A stretch of 64,000 nucleotides of DNA from Chitinophagales bacterium (lineage in GTDB: Bacteria; Bacteroidota; Bacteroidia; Chitinophagales; Saprospiraceae), in the NCBI GenBank assembly GCA_026928325.1, contig JAIXKS010000011.1:2697-66696 (forward strand), given 5' to 3'. The notes below the pieces were generated by a model. The model ran no database searches and was not told the origin of the DNA. It was given only the letters and a program-made list of their open reading frames with translations. Below, piece by piece: positions 56,010-64,000 of the stretch; position 1 is the first letter of the stretch, and each line of letters begins with the position of its first letter. The position numbers were made by a program, and so were the translations under genes.

Positions 56010-56255
56010 GTCTTCTACAATACTAAATTGAAATGAATGACGTTTTGATATAACCCTTTCCTTAAAATAATTGTTATAACAAATAACTTGTACGTAATTG
56101 ATATTTGAATGCATGGATGTTTCAGTGCAATTTAATAGGTAAAGCAAAGTTTAATTTTTTTTCACTACGAGAATATTTGTTTGAATGCTTTATCTCGAAT
56201 TAATAATTTGCATAAGCATTTTATAAAGAATCTTATTGAAATAAATTAATATTTT

Positions 56256-56285
56256 ACATGGTTTTGTTTCGTTTAAAAACCATGT
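56256..56285. promoter_or_regulatory. perfect inverted repeat in the cysE leader
   Basis: ACATGGTTTT at 56256-56265 and AAAACCATGT at 56276-56285 are perfectly complementary (10 bp, 10-nt spacer), 33 bp before the cysE ATG. Either a transcription-factor operator or an RNA hairpin controlling cysE-cysK. No known riboswitch pattern is recognised. Confidence 0.5.
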
Positions 56286-56317
56286 GAGACATTGATATCA
56301 TTTAACCATATCTAAAG

Positions 56318-57139
56318 ATGTTAGATAAAACTTTCAAGCATATAGACAATTTTAAACCTAGCGCTATTGATATTCCGGTAAATAAATGCGAATTAGAAGC
56401 GGTGATCGTGTCGCTATATCAATGTATGTTTCCGATTTGTCAATGTCCGGATTTTACGACGGTGCATGGTGAGATGAAGGAAGTTGCACAAAAATTGTGC
56501 GACCATATTGCGCGATTATTGGATATAGACAAGGCTATAGCTATAACCGAATACTTTTTTAGTCGATTTGATGATTTACATATTCAGTTGCTGAAGGATG
56601 CAGCGTGTTATGTTGACAATGATCCGGCTGCCCGTTCGCTTGAGGAGGTCATCATCACTTATCCTGGGTTTTATGCCTTGTCCGTATATCGTATGGCTCA
56701 TGTATTATATGAGCAAGGTGTTCCGTTGATACCACGGTTCTTTACGGAATACGCGCATTCAAAAGTTGGTATTGACATTCATCCAGGCGCTGTTATTGGT
56801 AAAAACTTTTTTATGGACCACGGTACAGGGATTGTCATCGGAGAAACAACGGTCATCGGTGATAATGTCAAGATTTACCAAGGCGTTACCCTTGGAGCAC
56901 TCTATGTAGAAAAGAAGTTGTCTGATATTAAAAGACATCCTACCATCGAAGATAATGTGGTGATATATTCCAATGCGACGATACTTGGAGGAGATACTGT
57001 GGTAGGACATGACTCTGTGATTGGCGGCGGTACTTGGTTGACGCATTCGGTTATTCCTTTTTCTCTGGTTTACAATCCGGCAGATGTCAAAATAAGAACG
57101 GTCAAATCTTTTGACCAACCTCATGATTTTGTGATATAA
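56318..57139 (+). CDS. cysE: serine O-acetyltransferase
   Basis: A 273-residue SAT that acetylates serine for cysteine synthesis. The N-terminal helical domain (about 1-135) is followed by the left-handed beta-helix with hexapeptide repeats: GIDIHPGAVIGKNFFMDHGT (catalytic His region), then GIVIGETTVIGDNVKIYQGV and TILGGDTVVGHDSVIGGGTW. The length fits the long-form bacterial enzyme. It forms an operon with cysK (31 bp gap), which condenses O-acetylserine with sulfide. Confidence 0.95.
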   Translation: MLDKTFKHIDNFKPSAIDIPVNKCELEAVIVSLYQCMFPICQCPDFTTVHGEMKEVAQKLCDHIARLLDIDKAIAITEYFFSRFDDLHIQLLKDAACYVDNDPAARSLEEVIITYPGFYALSVYRMAHVLYEQGVPLIPRFFTEYAHSKVGIDIHPGAVIGKNFFMDHGTGIVIGETTVIGDNVKIYQGVTLGALYVEKKLSDIKRHPTIEDNVVIYSNATILGGDTVVGHDSVIGGGTWLTHSVIPFSLVYNPADVKIRTVKSFDQPHDFVI

Positions 57140-57170
57140 ATAATTGTTAAATAATAATAAACATATTAAT

Positions 57171-58079
57171 ATGAAATATAATAATATATTAGAATCTATT
57201 GGAAATACGCCGCATGTACGGTTGAACAAGTTGTTTCCAAGCCACGAAGTTTGGATTAAGTTAGAAAAACAAAATCCGGGTGGTAGTATCAAAGACCGTA
57301 TTGCCTTGTCGATGGTAGAATCTGCAGAAAGATCCGGTCAGCTTCAGCCTGGTGGTACGATTATCGAACCAACTTCAGGAAACACAGGCGTAGGTTTGGC
57401 AAGTGTAGGTGCTTACAAAGGGTATAAAGTTATCATTGTGATGCCCGAGTCTATGTCTTTAGAACGACGAAGATTGATTGCCCTTTATGGAGCTGAGTTG
57501 GTCTTGACACCTAGAGAATTAGGTATGAAAGGCGCTATTGCCAAGGCCGAGGAATTGCAAAATGAGATTTCAGGTTCATGGATTCCTATGCAGTTTGAAA
57601 ATCAAGCGAATGTTGAAGTCCATGCAAAACAAACGGCTCAAGAGATATTGAATGATTTTCCTGAAGGGTTCGATTATTTGATTTCCGGAGTAGGAACAGG
57701 TGGACATATTTCAGGTGTCGGAAAAATGCTTAAAGCTCAATTCCCAACCTTGAAAGTTATCGCAGTAGAGCCTATCGATTCTCCGGTTATTTCTGGTGGA
57801 AATCCAGGACCACATGCCTTACAAGGATTAGGTGCAGGCTTTATTCCCAAAACTTTGGATATGTCTGTGGTCGATAGTGTGATCACCATAGGCAAGGATG
57901 AAGCCTTCGATGCTATCCGAAGATTGGCAAAGGAGGAAAGTATCTTAGGTGGGATTTCTACTGGGGCTTCCCTCGCGGCCGTGGCTAAAAAGATCTTGGA
58001 GTTACCGGAAGGTTCTAGGATTTTGACTTTCAATTATGATACAGGGGAAAGATACCTCTCTGTAGAAGGTTTGTTTTAA
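57171..58079 (+). CDS. cysK: cysteine synthase A (O-acetylserine sulfhydrylase)
   Basis: A 302-residue PLP enzyme. The PLP-lysine is K41 in [12 protein letters not shown]; the substrate loop [23 protein letters not shown] for the PLP phosphate, and GISTGAS are all present. The ATG at 57171 matches the family start ([18 protein letters not shown]); the frame from 57144 adds nine residues without support. Directly after cysE, so the products can form the cysteine synthase complex. Confidence 0.95.
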   Translation: MKYNNILESIGNTPHVRLNKLFPSHEVWIKLEKQNPGGSIKDRIALSMVESAERSGQLQPGGTIIEPTSGNTGVGLASVGAYKGYKVIIVMPESMSLERRRLIALYGAELVLTPRELGMKGAIAKAEELQNEISGSWIPMQFENQANVEVHAKQTAQEILNDFPEGFDYLISGVGTGGHISGVGKMLKAQFPTLKVIAVEPIDSPVISGGNPGPHALQGLGAGFIPKTLDMSVVDSVITIGKDEAFDAIRRLAKEESILGGISTGASLAAVAKKILELPEGSRILTFNYDTGERYLSVEGLF

Positions 58080-58158
58080 AAGGCGGGAATCGTAGGATTT
58101 GTAGTGAAAGTTGGGTGGATTCGGATGGCTTTAGTTGATAAATTGCTTCATACGTAAT

Positions 58159-58166
58159 TATCTTTG
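58159..58166 (+). promoter_or_regulatory. candidate -7 box (TATCTTTG) for thyA
   Basis: TATCTTTG lies 62 bp before the thyA ATG; a GTTG at 58134-58137 is a possible -33 box with 21-bp spacing. Confidence 0.45.
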
Positions 58167-58227
58167 TGACTGTTTTATATATATTTCGAAATTTTATTTA
58201 TAATTTTACGCAATTATATTTTTAGCT

Positions 58228-59022
58228 ATGAAGCAGTATCTCGATCTATTAAACCATATTCTGGACCATGGGACGTCAAAATCAGATAGAACCGGAACAG
58301 GAACAATCAGTGTATTTGGTTATCAAATGCGTTTTGATCTTAGCAAGGGATTTCCGATGTTGACAACCAAAAAATTGCACTTAAAATCCATAATTTATGA
58401 ACTGTTATGGTTTCTTAAAGGTGATACAAATATTAAATATCTGACAGACCATGGTGTAAGGATTTGGAATGAATGGGCAGATGAAGCCGGAAATCTCGGA
58501 CCGGTCTATGGGAAGCAATGGAGATCTTGGGCTACTGTTGATGGAAAAACGGTGGATCAGATTTCTGAACTCATCGATACCTTAAAAAATAATCCCGATT
58601 CTCGTCGAATGATTGTGAACGCTTGGAATGTTGGAGAGCTCAAACAAATGGCACTCACGCCGTGCCACTGCATGTTTCAATTTTATGTAGCTGATGGGAA
58701 GTTGAGTTGCCAATTGTATCAAAGATCAGCGGATACCTTCCTTGGCGTTCCTTTTAATATAGCCTCTTATGCACTATTAACCATGATGATAGCGAATGTG
58801 TGCAATCTTGAATATGGTGAATTTATTCATACTTTTGGCGATGTACACTTGTACAATAATCACTTAGAGCAAGCTAGAGAGCAATTGGCGAGAACACCCA
58901 AGGCGCTGCCTAAAATGCGCATAAATCCCAACGTAACCTCCATTTTTGATTTTGAATATGAAGATTTTACATTAGAAGATTATCATCCCGATCCACATAT
59001 TAAGGCAGAAGTTTCCGTATAG
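58228..59022 (+). CDS. thyA: thymidylate synthase
   Basis: A 264-residue ThyA, the same length as the E. coli enzyme. It methylates dUMP to dTMP using methylene-tetrahydrofolate. The catalytic Cys146 lies in [25 protein letters not shown] and [19 protein letters not shown] form the nucleotide-binding site. The first residues fit the usual start. Confidence 0.97.
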   Translation: MKQYLDLLNHILDHGTSKSDRTGTGTISVFGYQMRFDLSKGFPMLTTKKLHLKSIIYELLWFLKGDTNIKYLTDHGVRIWNEWADEAGNLGPVYGKQWRSWATVDGKTVDQISELIDTLKNNPDSRRMIVNAWNVGELKQMALTPCHCMFQFYVADGKLSCQLYQRSADTFLGVPFNIASYALLTMMIANVCNLEYGEFIHTFGDVHLYNNHLEQAREQLARTPKALPKMRINPNVTSIFDFEYEDFTLEDYHPDPHIKAEVSV

Positions 59023-59240
59023 GTTGATGTTTGGAATGTTTAATGGTTTAAGGATGTAATTAGTATTGTTGATTCGTGGATTAGTTGAAGAAAGTGGTGG
59101 AACTTATGGAAATGCTGGAATTGCTGAATTGATGGATAAATTGTTGGATTTGTATTAAAGGCTTTAGGGTTTATATGTGTAAGAGTTTAGTTTTTAGGTG
59201 TGGTAAACCAAAAAACTCCCAACTCCTAATTCGTAATTGA
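59023..59240. repeat. degenerate short-word repeats between converging genes
   Basis: Words such as tgttgattcgtggattagttga, gctggaattgctgaattgat and aactcctaattcgtaattgatt recur; similar in style to the arrays after 756, 21839 and 45550. No ORF or RNA structure. Confidence 0.4.
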
Positions 59241-59876
59241 TTATTTTTTTCGAATCAATTGAATCCCGTCTCTTAGCGGAAGTATCATACTTTCTACCCG
59301 AGTATCGGCTGCTATTTTTTTGTTAAAATCTTGGATGATTTTTGTCTTTTTATCGGGATTTGGGTCAATTACTTTTCCGTCCCAGAGTACATTGTCCACC
59401 AAAATTACAGCACCAGGGCGGCATTTGTCGATGACTAAATCAAAATAGACAGAATAGCCTTCTTTATCTGCATCAATAAAGACGAGATCAAAGGTTGAAT
59501 CAAGGGTAGGTATGATGGCTTTAGCATCTCCTTGTATCAAGCGGATGCGGTCATTCATAGATGATTGATTAAAAAATCGTTCGGCGATAAAAGCGTGTTC
59601 CGGATTGTACTCGATGGTGATCAAATGGCCATTTTGAGCCAATCCATGCGCTAAGCAAATAGCCGAATACCCCGTAAAAGTGCCTATTTCCAAGATAACT
59701 TTTGGATTGACCATTTTACTGATAAGGGTTAGAAATGCACCTTGAAGCGATCCGGACAGCATCCGTGGTGCGAGCGTCTCCAGATGTGTTGCACGATCGA
59801 TGTCACGAAGTATAGGGTCAGGATTAAGGCTTAGTTTTTCGCAATAATCATGGATGGCTTCACTTAAATTATTCAT
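59241..59876 (-). CDS. O-methyltransferase (class I SAM-dependent, COMT-like)
   Basis: A 211-residue methyltransferase of the small caffeoyl-CoA/catechol O-methyltransferase family. The SAM motif is EIGTFTGYSAICLAHGL (about 80), with metal-binding/catalytic residues in LVFIDADKEGYSVYFD and VDNVLWDGKV. The substrate is unknown. Its start lies 8 bp inside the upstream transporter gene, so the two are co-transcribed; the transporter might export the methylated product (inference). Confidence 0.91.
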   Translation of the reverse strand: MNNLSEAIHDYCEKLSLNPDPILRDIDRATHLETLAPRMLSGSLQGAFLTLISKMVNPKVILEIGTFTGYSAICLAHGLAQNGHLITIEYNPEHAFIAERFFNQSSMNDRIRLIQGDAKAIIPTLDSTFDLVFIDADKEGYSVYFDLVIDKCRPGAVILVDNVLWDGKVIDPNPDKKTKIIQDFNKKIAADTRVESMILPLRDGIQLIRKK

Positions 59877-60780
59877 ATTGCTCTAGGGTTGATGATTTAT
59901 ATTTACTTAATATAGGATACAAAAATACAGATAAAAGGATGATAGCAGCTCCTATATAAAACATCGGTGTTAGAGATTTGTGCTCCTTGAAGAGTAAAAT
60001 GGCCAAAATAATACCATAAATGGGCTCGAGATTTATGGTCAGATTGACTGCAAATGCCGATAATTGCCGGAGCGCTTTAAGTGTTAGGACTTGAGCCCAC
60101 GTTGTACAAAGAAAAGCCAAAATAATCAGCCACAACCATTCGATCCATGTCACTGGAAGGTAGGTATGAAGTTCTACGCCCGATATGGTCAGTAGGAGTA
60201 ATGCTAAGCTCACGAGCATCCACGAACCGGACAATTCGATGAAGGACATGGTATAAGGATCTGTCTCTTGAATATAGATTTTATTCAAGACTGAAAATAT
60301 AGCTGCAAATAAGGCCGAAAGCAAGCCAACACCAACACCCAAATAATATCCTGACTCAATATTATTGACAATGAGTATCATCCCGGGTATAATCAACATT
60401 CCGGTAAATACTTGCATAGGTTCTATCTTTTTATTTGTAAACCAAGGTTCAAAGATCGAGGTAAAAAAGGTGGTGGTACTCAGACAAACAAGACATATCG
60501 AAACATTGGAAAGTTTTAAAGAACCATAAAAACATATCCAATGCAAGCCGATGATGGCGCCAATGCCTAAATATCGCCATATTAACGCTTTAGGAAGTTG
60601 GCTCAGATGCTTACCAAACTGAATAAAAAAGAGCAAGCTAAAAACCGTCAACAACACGCGCCACCAAACTAAAACCACGGCGGGTAAGTGGATGAGTTCA
60701 CCTAAAATGGCTGTAAGACCAAACAGCAAAACAGCTGTATGAATCTGAATATAAGGAACCACTTTTTCGGAACGTGCCAT
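59869..60780 (-). CDS. EamA/DMT family transporter
   Basis: A 303-residue inner-membrane protein with ten helices in two EamA repeats (AVLLFGLTAILGELI at the start; LLSALFAAIFSVLNKIY begins the second). Drug/metabolite transporter superfamily, substrate unknown. The ATG at 60780 is chosen for its A-rich upstream sequence typical of Bacteroidota; an ATG at 60798 would add six residues. It overlaps the O-methyltransferase gene by 8 bp. Confidence 0.88.
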   Translation of the reverse strand: MARSEKVVPYIQIHTAVLLFGLTAILGELIHLPAVVLVWWRVLLTVFSLLFFIQFGKHLSQLPKALIWRYLGIGAIIGLHWICFYGSLKLSNVSICLVCLSTTTFFTSIFEPWFTNKKIEPMQVFTGMLIIPGMILIVNNIESGYYLGVGVGLLSALFAAIFSVLNKIYIQETDPYTMSFIELSGSWMLVSLALLLLTISGVELHTYLPVTWIEWLWLIILAFLCTTWAQVLTLKALRQLSAFAVNLTINLEPIYGIILAILLFKEHKSLTPMFYIGAAIILLSVFLYPILSKYKSSTLEQYE

Positions 60781-61039
60781 TGTTTTTAAAATATACATGC
60801 AAAAGTAATGTTTCTACGGTCAAAAAGACTCAAGGATACATATATTTCATCCTTTTTGGCTGATATGCGGATTATGCCATTGATTTCGTATAAGTTGAGC
60901 AGAGTAGCTGATTTGGAGCTGTTGTGGTTTGGAATGGATTTTCTAAAGCTCAATTTGAGTTAAATCAATGAATCTTGCAAATAATTATTTGGTTTTGGTA
61001 CGAAAACTGCTGAAATTTGGAATAAAATTGTTCGACTAC
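60781..61039. other. divergent intergenic region without a gene
   Basis: Between the DMT gene (minus) and the prs promoter (plus). No repeats or RNA genes seen. Confidence 0.3.
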
Positions 61040-61069
61040 TTTGAAAGAGTAAAAATAGCTGTATTTTTG
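61040..61069 (+). promoter_or_regulatory. Bacteroidota promoter (TTTG-N18-TATTTTTG) for prs
   Basis: TTTG at 61040-61043, an 18-bp spacer, then TATTTTTG at 61062-61069, matching both consensus boxes; 23 bp before the prs ATG. Confidence 0.6.
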
Positions 61070-61091
61070 TGTTTCCAATCTAAGAATCAAT

Positions 61092-62027
61092 ATGGCTGAC
61101 GTTAAACTATTTTCCGGAACACAATCTCGACATCTTGCAGAACTCATTTCTGATTACTACGGATATCCATTGGGAGACATTACAATCAGTAATTTTTCTG
61201 ACGGCGAAATGCAGATTGTCATCAATGAATCCGTACGAGGATGTTATACTTTTTTTATAGCTTCAACCTATGGAGCTGCAGAAAATCTCATGGAATTGCT
61301 CCTGATGATAGATAGTGCAAAACGCGCATCATCGGGATATATTACGGCTGTAATACCATATTTTGGGTATGCACGTCAGGATAGAAAGGATAAGGCGAGA
61401 GTTCCGATTTCGGCAAAACTTGTCGCTAATCTTTTACAAGCTTCCGGTGTCAATAGAATTATGACAATGGATCTTCATGCTGAGCAGCTGCAAGGATTTT
61501 TTGACATTCCGGTTGACCACTTGAAAAGTGAAGCCATTTTTATTCCTTATTTGTCAGAGCTAGATTTGAGCAATGTCACCTTTGCTTCGCCCGATGTCGG
61601 TGGTGTAAAGCGTGCTAGAAGTTATGCTAAATATTTTGGAAGGGATCTCGTTATTTGTGATAAAGAACGCCGTGTAGCCAATCAGGTGGCAGGAATCACT
61701 GTAATCGGAGATGTTGCCGGCAAAGATGTGATATTAATCGACGATATCATCGATACTGCGGGAACCTTGTGTAAGGCTTCTGACGCCCTTCTTGAAAAAG
61801 GCGCTAAAAGTGTAAAGGCGATTTGCACACACCCAGTTTTATCAGGCAAGGCTTACGAAAATATCAACAACTCTTCCTTGAGTGAAGTAATCGTAACTGA
61901 TACGCTGCCTTTCAAAGGTCAATCGGACAGGATTAAAGTACTTTCTTGTGCCAAACTATTTGCACGAGCCATTAGAAATACGCACGAGTTTAGATCTATA
62001 GAAGCATTATTCGTAGATAAGAATTAA
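61092..62027 (+). CDS. prs: ribose-phosphate pyrophosphokinase
   Basis: A 311-residue PRPP synthase (ribose 5-phosphate + ATP to PRPP + AMP). Type I domain pair: the ATP-binding DRKDKARVPISAK flexible loop, the Mg-binding DLHAEQLQGFF motif, and the PRPP loop VILIDDIIDTAGT. The length is normal. Followed by a MITE-like element 8 bp after the stop and then a bidirectional terminator. Confidence 0.97.
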   Translation: MADVKLFSGTQSRHLAELISDYYGYPLGDITISNFSDGEMQIVINESVRGCYTFFIASTYGAAENLMELLLMIDSAKRASSGYITAVIPYFGYARQDRKDKARVPISAKLVANLLQASGVNRIMTMDLHAEQLQGFFDIPVDHLKSEAIFIPYLSELDLSNVTFASPDVGGVKRARSYAKYFGRDLVICDKERRVANQVAGITVIGDVAGKDVILIDDIIDTAGTLCKASDALLEKGAKSVKAICTHPVLSGKAYENINNSSLSEVIVTDTLPFKGQSDRIKVLSCAKLFARAIRNTHEFRSIEALFVDKN

Positions 62028-62034
62028 GTGGTTA

Positions 62035-62191
62035 GTGCTCTGTCAATAAAAGGATTTTAATGAAATGTCGTTTTTTTCAAATCTCATCGTTAAAAATTCT
62101 CACCATAGTTACCACTATGCCTGCGTTTTTTGCCTTGATCTTTAAAAAAATAATTTCCCTTGTAATTTAAGCCTTATTATAGACAAAGCAC
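62035..62191 (+). mobile_element. MITE-like dispersed repeat, copy D
   Basis: 157 bp, GTGCTCTGTC to GACAAAGCAC, flanked by TA on both sides (62033-62034, 62192-62193). Same core as the other copies with a 2-nt deletion near the left arm. Confidence 0.85.
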
Positions 62192-62203
62192 TAAAGTAGA
62201 TAT

Positions 62204-62245
62204 AAAAAAAGAGGCTGAACCTATTGTGGTCAGCCTCTTTTTTTT
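62204..62245. terminator. bidirectional terminator between prs and sdhB
   Basis: AAAAAAAGAGGCTGA pairs with TCAGCCTCTTTTTTT (perfect 15-bp inverted repeat), so a T tract follows the hairpin on both strands. It serves the converging prs and sdhB transcription units. Confidence 0.87.
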
Positions 62246-62276
62246 ATGCGGTAATTCTATTACAAAGATTACCCTG

Positions 62277-63029
62277 CTATTCCTCGCCAGAAAAAACAGC
62301 TTTGAAATAAGCACGATTCATGTAGGCTATATTGTACAATTGAATTTCTTTAGGGCACTCAGCCTCGCAAGCTCCGATATTACTACACATACCAAATCCT
62401 TCTTTATCCATTTGAGCCACCATATTTTGCACTCTTTGTTCTTCTTCGACTTCACCTTGAGGAAGTAAGCCCAAGTGTCTTACTTTGGCCGAAGTAAATA
62501 ACATAGCGGATCCATTTGGACAAGCAGCTACGCAAGCACCGCAACCGATACACGCTGCCGATTCAAAGGATTGACTGGCTCTTTCTTTTTCGATAGGAAT
62601 GGCATTGCCATCTTGAGCTTGACCTGCATTGACAGAGATAAAACCTCCTGCTTGAACGACTCGGTCTAAAGCACTACGATCTACTACCAAATCTTTTACC
62701 ACCGGAAAAGCGCCGGCTCTGAAGGGTTCTATCGTGATGGTCTCGCCATCTTTAAAAAATCTCATATGCAATTGGCAAGCGGTTGTACCTGCATTGGGTC
62801 CATGTGGCTGACCATTGATGGTCAAACTGCACGTTCCGCAGATACCTTCGCGGCAATCATGCTCAAATGCGACAGGCTGTTTTCTTTGATTTACAAGATC
62901 TTCATTCAACACATCTAACATTTCTAAAAATGACATGTGTTCATTGGCAACCACATCGTACATTTCAAAGTGGCCTTCTGATTTATTATTGGTCTGTCTC
63001 CAGATTTTTAATTTTAAATTCATGTCCAT
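62277..63029 (-). CDS. sdhB: succinate dehydrogenase/fumarate reductase iron-sulfur subunit
   Basis: A 250-residue SdhB/FrdB. The [2Fe-2S] ferredoxin domain (about 1-120) has [20 protein letters not shown], and the two further cluster motifs [15 protein letters not shown] and [15 protein letters not shown] are intact. It transfers electrons from SdhA to the membrane subunit in the citric acid cycle and respiratory chain. The sdhA gene lies directly upstream (26 bp). Order sdhC-sdhA-sdhB is expected, with sdhC outside the window. Confidence 0.95.
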   Translation of the reverse strand: MDMNLKLKIWRQTNNKSEGHFEMYDVVANEHMSFLEMLDVLNEDLVNQRKQPVAFEHDCREGICGTCSLTINGQPHGPNAGTTACQLHMRFFKDGETITIEPFRAGAFPVVKDLVVDRSALDRVVQAGGFISVNAGQAQDGNAIPIEKERASQSFESAACIGCGACVAACPNGSAMLFTSAKVRHLGLLPQGEVEEEQRVQNMVAQMDKEGFGMCSNIGACEAECPKEIQLYNIAYMNRAYFKAVFSGEE

Positions 63030-63055
63030 GATAGGATGATTTTTTTAATGATTGA

Positions 63056-64000
63056 TTATTTGTAGCTTCTTGTTTTAAGTTCTACATTTTCAAAAACAAG
63101 AGGCTCCTTAAACATTTCCGGCTTGCCTTCATTCCAGTTCCAAGCAGCTACATAGGTAAACTCTGCGTCATTTCGCATAGCCTCACCCTCAGGAGATGCG
63201 GATTCTTCCCTAAAGTGTCCTCCACATGATTCACTTCGATTTAAAGCATCGAGCATCATTACTTCTCCTAATTCCATAAAGTCTGCAACTCGAATGGCTT
63301 TTTCAAGCTCCGGATTATACTCGTCATTAGTACCTGGTACGAATACATTTTTCTTGTATTCTTCTCTTAATGCGCGTATCTTTTCGATGCCTTCCTTGAG
63401 GCCGGCTTCGTTACGTGCCATACCACAATGATTCCACATAATCTTACCTAATCTTCTATGGAAACTTTCAACCGAATGTTCACCTTGTACACTCAACAAA
63501 TGATTGATATTGTCTTTTACTCTCTTTTCAGCCTCTAAAAATTCTGGCAAATCAGGATTAATCTTAGGCGTACTGATATCGTTAGCTAGGAATGTACCGA
63601 TGGTATAAGGTAAAACGAAGTATCCGTCTGCAAGGCCTTGCATCAATGCGGATGCACCTAGACGATTCGCACCGTGATCAGAAAAATTACATTCGCCAGT
63701 AGCAAATAATCCCGGAACATTGGTTTCGAGATTATAGTCCACCCAAAGACCACCCATCGTATAGTGCACGGCTGGATAAATCTTCATCGGATGTTTGTAT
63801 GGATTGTCACCTGTAATCTTCTCGTACATCTCGAAGAGGTTTCCATATTTTGCTGAAACGACATGTTCGCCCAATGCGATGACTTCTTCATTCGTAGGAT
63901 TGTGATTGCCTCGCTTATTGGCTTCCATATGGCCATATCGATTGATAGCAGCTGAGAAATCCAAGAAAACAGCCAATCCCGTAGGGTTCACACCATGTCC
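63056..64000 (-). CDS. sdhA: succinate dehydrogenase flavoprotein subunit, 5' part outside window
   Basis: The frame is open to the window edge, so the N-terminal FAD-binding half is missing; 315 codons of the C-terminal part are present. Diagnostic segments: [39 protein letters not shown] (substrate and FAD loops) and [14 protein letters not shown]. Bacteroidota-type SdhA, co-transcribed with sdhB. The internal GTG at 63991 is not the true start. Confidence 0.95.
   Translation of the reverse strand, partial: GHGVNPTGLAVFLDFSAAINRYGHMEANKRGNHNPTNEEVIALGEHVVSAKYGNLFEMYEKITGDNPYKHPMKIYPAVHYTMGGLWVDYNLETNVPGLFATGECNFSDHGANRLGASALMQGLADGYFVLPYTIGTFLANDISTPKINPDLPEFLEAEKRVKDNINHLLSVQGEHSVESFHRRLGKIMWNHCGMARNEAGLKEGIEKIRALREEYKKNVFVPGTNDEYNPELEKAIRVADFMELGEVMMLDALNRSESCGGHFREESASPEGEAMRNDAEFTYVAAWNWNEGKPEMFKEPLVFENVELKTRSYK

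Larger units (their letters stand above)
55700..56317. other. 618-bp gap with a MITE copy, a terminator and the cys leader
   Basis: Holds element copy C (55773-55931), a strong terminator (55977-56009) and a leader hairpin of the cysteine operon (56256-56285). No protein gene seen between them. Confidence 0.6.

Noticed and set aside
56759-57292. 177-codon minus-strand frame
   Set aside because: Antisense to cysE and the cysK start, both of which are strongly supported.
62204-62245. Part of MITE copy D
   Set aside because: The inverted repeat lies outside the TA border at 62192-62193 and is not found in other copies; it is a separate bidirectional terminator.

Overview
The window is AT-rich DNA from a Bacteroidota chromosome, most likely a Saprospiraceae-type (class Saprospiria) relative. 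The evidence is several proteins with C-terminal type IX secretion system (T9SS) sorting domains, PorP/SprF-like and PorW/SprE-like T9SS components, giant secreted proteins built from HYR/SprB-like repeats, Bacteroidota -7 boxes (TAnnTTTG) upstream of many genes, and few obvious Shine-Dalgarno sites. The genus assignment is inference. I see no rRNA genes, CRISPR array, prophage or integrative element.

Layout. 1-5.1 kb: end of a T9SS type B repeat protein, a GSCFA protein, a pair of related unknown proteins (YbjN/CesT-like by pattern), and a PorP/SprF protein. 5.2-6.8 kb: bactofilin, AtpZ, a membrane protein and an orphan biotin carrier; atpB is not where it would be expected. 7.4-13.5 kb: two T9SS-secreted proteins, one an M43 metalloprotease fused to two DUF285 repeat blocks. 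13.8-24.3 kb: housekeeping and envelope genes (pheS, EamA, VOC, Gdx/SugE, esterase, tRNA-Gln, PAP2-like, DUF937, glucosaminidase, rluF, SDR, HAD, M23). 24.4-36.3 kb: PorW/SprE-like lipoprotein, cutC, CoA-transferase, two bacterial PH proteins, msrB, and a heme uptake pair (HmuY plus TonB receptor). 36.6-45.5 kb: SulP plus beta-carbonic anhydrase (inorganic carbon), a small membrane protein, miaB, a sigma-54 activator, LemA and DUF2207. 45.7-47.1 kb: a decayed DUF4143 ATPase. 47.4-55.7 kb: a 2113-aa beta-helix/HYR/dockerin protein and a second beta-helix protein. 56-64 kb: cysE-cysK, thyA, an O-methyltransferase with a DMT exporter, prs, and sdhB-sdhA.

The most interesting item is a dispersed non-coding repeat of about 157-161 bp, with four full-length copies (4978, 46866, 55773, 62035) and one 68-bp deletion copy (28212). 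It has short terminal inverted repeats (GTGCTCTGTC/GACAGAGCAC) and TA dinucleotides at its borders, which is the architecture of a MITE moved by an IS630/Tc1/mariner-type transposase. One copy sits inside the ATPase pseudogene. Removing it together with one TA restores the reading frame exactly, so the element's boundaries can be read directly from this sequence.

Secretion is the main theme. Sorting domains are attached to a protease, an esterase, a heme-binding HmuY protein and structural repeat proteins, alongside genes for T9SS components (PorP/SprF, PorW/SprE).
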